Source: DATCVA01 sp036567205 (GTDB taxonomy: Bacteria; Pseudomonadota; Gammaproteobacteria; Burkholderiales; Burkholderiaceae_B). From it: a stretch of 8,812 nucleotides of DNA. Numbering within the stretch: the stretch's first letter is position 1; each line of letters starts with the position of its first letter. The notes below the pieces were generated by a model that was not told the origin of the DNA, made no database searches, and was given only the letters and a program-made list of their open reading frames with translations. Positions 6,838 to 8,812 of this stretch are shown here, piece after piece. Both the position numbers and the translations under genes were made by a program. The stretch covers positions 1 to 8,812 of the forward strand of contig DATCVA010000161.1 of assembly GCA_036567205.1 (NCBI GenBank). The letters run 5' to 3'.

Positions 6838-6890
6838 ACTCTAGCTTGAGTCACGAGCACGGTCCAATACTGTTTTCAACCAACAGTTAT
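6838..6890 (-). promoter_or_regulatory. Shared cluster promoter, copy 3 (upstream of second MmgE/PrpD gene)
   Basis: On the minus strand, -35-like TTGGAC (6862-6867), an 18-bp spacer and -10-like TAGAGT (6838-6843) predict a start near 6831. ATAAC (6886-6890) lies at about -55 to -59. Positions 6860-6890 match the copy upstream of bug at 23 of 31 bases. Unlike copy 2, no facing half-site follows at 7 bp; an ATAAC appears only at 6922-6926. The start codon of the controlled gene is about 129 nt downstream. Confidence 0.65.
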
Positions 6891-6996
6891 ATCCCTACAG
6901 ATGCAATCTTTACCGTGAGCCATAACGAGTTAAAAGCTTGGCAAACCAGGAGCGTCCGTATAGGGGACCACCCACGCGCGAAACAACGCTTGAATT
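6891..6996. other. Intergenic DNA without recognisable gene
   Basis: This belongs to a gene-free stretch of about 330 bases (6703-7033). The rest is accounted for by the leader, the shared promoter and a hairpin. Within 6891-6996 I see no coding region with family resemblance, no tRNA and no clear repeat. A 71-codon plus-strand reading frame at 6783-6998 runs across the promoter and resembles nothing I know. Confidence 0.5.
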
Positions 6997-7025
6997 AAGG
7001 CTGCCCGTACTCATCAGGCAGCCTT
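6997..7025 (-). terminator. Terminator-like hairpin after the truncated MBL gene
   Basis: A perfect 9-bp inverted repeat, AAGGCTGCC (6997-7005) and GGCAGCCTT (7017-7025), has an 11-nt loop. On the minus strand it begins 8 nt after the stop codon of the metallo-beta-lactamase-fold remnant and is followed by AATT, only a weak U-tract. It was probably that gene's original terminator. Stem and loop lengths equal those of the hairpin at 694-722. Confidence 0.55.
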
Positions 7026-7033
7026 CGACCTGC

Positions 7034-7243
7034 TTAGAATTCGACTGTAGCGCCGTCTTCCGGGATTTCGACGCGATCCTGGATGTTCTTTTCTTTCACA
7101 TATCCCCTCAGTTCTTTACGGGTTTGGAACATGTGATTGATGGCATCCATGTGCGTGGCGACGATGGTCGCATCGGGTGCCGCTTGGGAAACGCGCAACA
7201 CGTCTTCCTTGCCCATGATGATGGAGCCTTCATAGTCGCTCAT
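7034..7243 (-). pseudogene. MBL-fold metallo-hydrolase, C-terminal remnant
   Basis: Only 69 codons remain. The segment GSIIMGKEDVLRVSQAAPDA, then TIVATHMDAINH, TRKELR and DRVEIPEDGATVEF match, from memory, the C-terminal part of metallo-beta-lactamase-fold hydrolases of about 240-270 residues. The THMDAINH stretch carries a late conserved His, but the HxHxDH zinc motif and all N-terminal metal ligands are absent. The resemblance begins within a few codons of the Met at 7243; upstream of it the frame runs into sequence that encodes the AraC-type regulator on the other strand. No ribosome-binding site precedes the Met. The gene has lost its 5' two thirds and is presumably dead. A natural 5' terminator-like hairpin still follows it. 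Confidence 0.75.
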
Positions 7244-7245
7244 GA

Positions 7246-7746
7246 TCAGCCGGAACCGTCGCCGCCATTGACTGTTGCCTGCACTTGCTTCGCGAGCGCC
7301 ACGGTTCCGAGGCGGCCAATCATATCGCCCGATTGCTTGTCACGCCGCCGCACCGGCCGGGCGGCCAGGCACAGTACATCGAACGGCCGGTGCCCAAGCT
7401 TCTCAACGATAATCGCCTGCCCGGCGTATTGGAGTGGGCACGTGAGAATCTGCAGGAACCTCTGTCGCTCGACACGCTGGCCGATGTCGCCAAGATGAGC
7501 CGGCGCACCTTCACTCGGCGCTTTCGGGAAGCAACCGGCACCACCGTTACCAAATGGCTGAACGCCGAACGGGTCGCCAGGGCGCAGCAGTTGCTGGAAA
7601 CCACCGACATGCCGATCGAATGCATCACGTCAGAGGCCGGTTTCGGTACGACCTTGGCGCTGCGCCAGCAGTTTGCAGCCCAACTGGGCACGTCGCCGTC
7701 CAATTATCGGCGCAATTTCTGCAAAACGTTAAGCTCGGTAGCGTAA
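7246..7746 (+). pseudogene. GlxA-family (DJ-1/PfpI plus AraC HTH) regulator, C-terminal remnant
   Basis: The frame opens after a TGA at 7243-7245 and runs 166 codons to the TAA at 7744-7746. The first residues, SAGTVAAIDCCLHLLRERHG, then VTPPHRPGGQAQYIERPVP, match the end of the DJ-1/PfpI-like sensor domain and the linker of GlxA-type regulators. A complete AraC/XylS DNA-binding domain follows: LSLDTLADVAKMSRRTFTRR (first helix-turn-helix), EATGTTVTKWLNAERVARAQ, then MPIECITSEAGFGTTLALRQ (second) and GTSPSNYRRNF. Family members are about 310-330 residues, so roughly the first half is missing. A TTG at 7285 could start a product holding just the DNA-binding domain, but no good ribosome site is seen. 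It abuts the truncated MBL-fold gene head to head. Confidence 0.78.
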
Positions 7747-7822
7747 CTGTCGGCCTTCCGGCACGGGCGGCTAAGAAGCCATCCCAACGTCTGTGGGCAG
7801 ATAGGCTGTCACAATTTTTCCC

Positions 7823-8812
7823 TCAAGCGGCCTGTGCCTGTTGCGAACGTGAAGTCAGGAAGGTCAGGAAAGCCGCAAGCAGCAGCACCACTGCGCTCGC
7901 CACGAAGGCGCTCTGGTAGCCGCTCGCATCGAACAGCAAGCCGCCAACGGTAGAGCCCAGGGCGATCGCCAACTGGATTACTGCCACCATCAGCCCGCCG
8001 CCGGCCTCGGCGTTCTTGGGCATGGCTTGAGCGATCCAGGTCCACCAGCCAACAGGGGCCGCAGTAGCCATCAGCCCCCAAAGGCCGAGCAGCAACGCAG
8101 CAGCAGCCACGCTGGGCCCAAAGGGAATCAGCGCCATAGCGATGACTGCCATCAAGATTGGAATGATAGTCAAGGTTCGGTACAAGCCCCGCTTAAGAAA
8201 CATGCCGATGATCGTGGTGCCGATAAAACCTGCAATGCCAATAACAAGCAAAATGAGCGACAGCGTGGACACGTCAGCATGCGTAACCGTTTCGAGGAAC
8301 GGTCGCACATAGGTGAACAACGCGAACTGCCCCATGAAGAACGCGCCGACAGCCAGCATGCCCAGGGTTACCAAACGGTTTTTGAATAATCTGAAGACGT
8401 TGCCGGACCCCGCCGCGCGCGGCTGAGCCGGCATGGAAGGAAGGCTGATCCATTGCCAGACGAAGGCGACAGCCGCCACGGGCACCAGGCATAAGAACGC
8501 GCCACGCCAGCCGATGATCGAACCCAGGTAACTGCCCAAGGGGACGGCCACTACCGTCGCCAGCGCATTGCCGCCATTGAAGATGGCCAGGGCACGCGGT
8601 ACTTGGTGGGACGGCACCAGCCGCATCGCTGTGGCCGCCGACATGGACCAGAAGCCGCCCACGACCACACCGATCAGCGCACGGCCCACCATATACGTCA
8701 AATAGTTCGGGGCCAACGCGACAACGGCACCGGAGATGGCCATCAGCACTGTCAGCCCCAACAATAGCGTCTTGCGGTTCAGACTGCCGGCGAGCACCGA
8801 AATCGACAGGCT
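7823..8812 (-). CDS. MFS efflux transporter, NepI/AraJ-like (5' end outside window)
   Basis: The frame is open from the window edge (8812) to the TGA at 7823-7825, giving 329 residues; about the first 65 residues of a typical 390-400-residue major facilitator protein are missing. It is an inner-membrane proton-driven exporter of the drug/sugar/nucleoside efflux group. Visible parts are the loop LNRKTLLLG between helices 2 and 3, VGRALIGVVVGGFWSMSA, RLVPSHQVPRALAIFNGGNA with ATVVAVPLGSYLG and IGWRGAFL (helices 4-6), a basic central loop near NVFRLFKNRL, and six further hydrophobic segments ending in VLLLAAFLTFL. The FWSMSAATAMRLVP and WRGAFL segments resemble purine-ribonucleoside exporter NepI, but the substrate is not proven. 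It converges on the GlxA-type remnant with a 76-bp gap in which I see no clear terminator. It is GC-rich compared with the central cluster. Confidence 0.88.
   Translation of the reverse strand, partial: SLSISVLAGSLNRKTLLLGLTVLMAISGAVVALAPNYLTYMVGRALIGVVVGGFWSMSAATAMRLVPSHQVPRALAIFNGGNALATVVAVPLGSYLGSIIGWRGAFLCLVPVAAVAFVWQWISLPSMPAQPRAAGSGNVFRLFKNRLVTLGMLAVGAFFMGQFALFTYVRPFLETVTHADVSTLSLILLVIGIAGFIGTTIIGMFLKRGLYRTLTIIPILMAVIAMALIPFGPSVAAAALLLGLWGLMATAAPVGWWTWIAQAMPKNAEAGGGLMVAVIQLAIALGSTVGGLLFDASGYQSAFVASAVVLLLAAFLTFLTSRSQQAQAA

Noticed and set aside
6783..6998. Plus-strand 71-codon reading frame in the intergenic region.
   Set aside because: It resembles no known family, has no convincing ribosome site and runs antisense across the conserved promoter block.
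7809..8081. Additional frames within the MFS gene on both strands.
   Set aside because: They are Arg/Pro-rich shadows of GC-rich coding DNA with no family resemblance.
1..8812. CRISPR arrays, tRNAs, rRNAs, insertion sequences or phage genes.
   Set aside because: I looked for regular direct repeats, cloverleaf patterns, transposase motifs and terminal inverted repeats and saw none.

Overview
The window looks like a chromosomal accessory region of a betaproteobacterium, probably Burkholderiales and most likely Alcaligenaceae-like (Bordetella, Achromobacter or Pusillimonas relatives). This rests on gene content: an orphan Bug/TctC-type solute-binding protein, MmgE/PrpD paralogs, a LysR regulator and an isoquinoline-oxidoreductase-type molybdoenzyme. 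It is an inference from family distribution, not proof.

Layout. Bases 2-661 (+) are the 3' end of a molybdopterin-binding oxidoreductase large subunit. It converges on the central cluster across a hairpin at 694-722. The central cluster (729-6702) runs mostly on the minus strand. In transcription order it holds an MmgE/PrpD protein (6702-5326), then a divergent plus-strand LysR regulator (4428-5312), then an alpha/beta hydrolase (4301-3426), a second MmgE/PrpD protein (3264-1864) and a Bug periplasmic binding protein (1718-729). To the right is a scar where two truncated genes meet head to head at about 7243-7246: the C-terminus of a metallo-beta-lactamase-fold hydrolase (minus) and the C-terminal half of a GlxA-type AraC regulator (plus). 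The window ends in a partial NepI-like MFS efflux transporter (minus).

The main result is regulatory. Three minus-strand genes (bug, the alpha/beta hydrolase and the second MmgE/PrpD gene) are each preceded by a 53-bp element with the same internal spacing. Read on the minus strand it is ATAAC - N15 - RTA TTGGMC - N18 - TAGAKT. It reads naturally as a -35/-10 promoter with a conserved upstream activator half-site at about -55 to -59. The copy in the lysR-hydrolase intergenic region is extended to a GTTAT-N7-ATAAC dyad centred near -63, a typical LysR-type position. So the LysR protein at 4428 probably controls a small regulon of uptake (Bug) plus catabolism (hydrolase and two MmgE/PrpD enzymes) of an unidentified carboxylate or carboxylic ester. 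The intergenic dyad also overlaps the lysR ribosome-binding region, which suggests autoregulation.

The central cluster looks lower in GC than either flank on sampled lines. The alpha/beta hydrolase has Ala where the nucleophile is normally Ser. Neither the substrate nor the chemistry can be deduced from the sequence alone.
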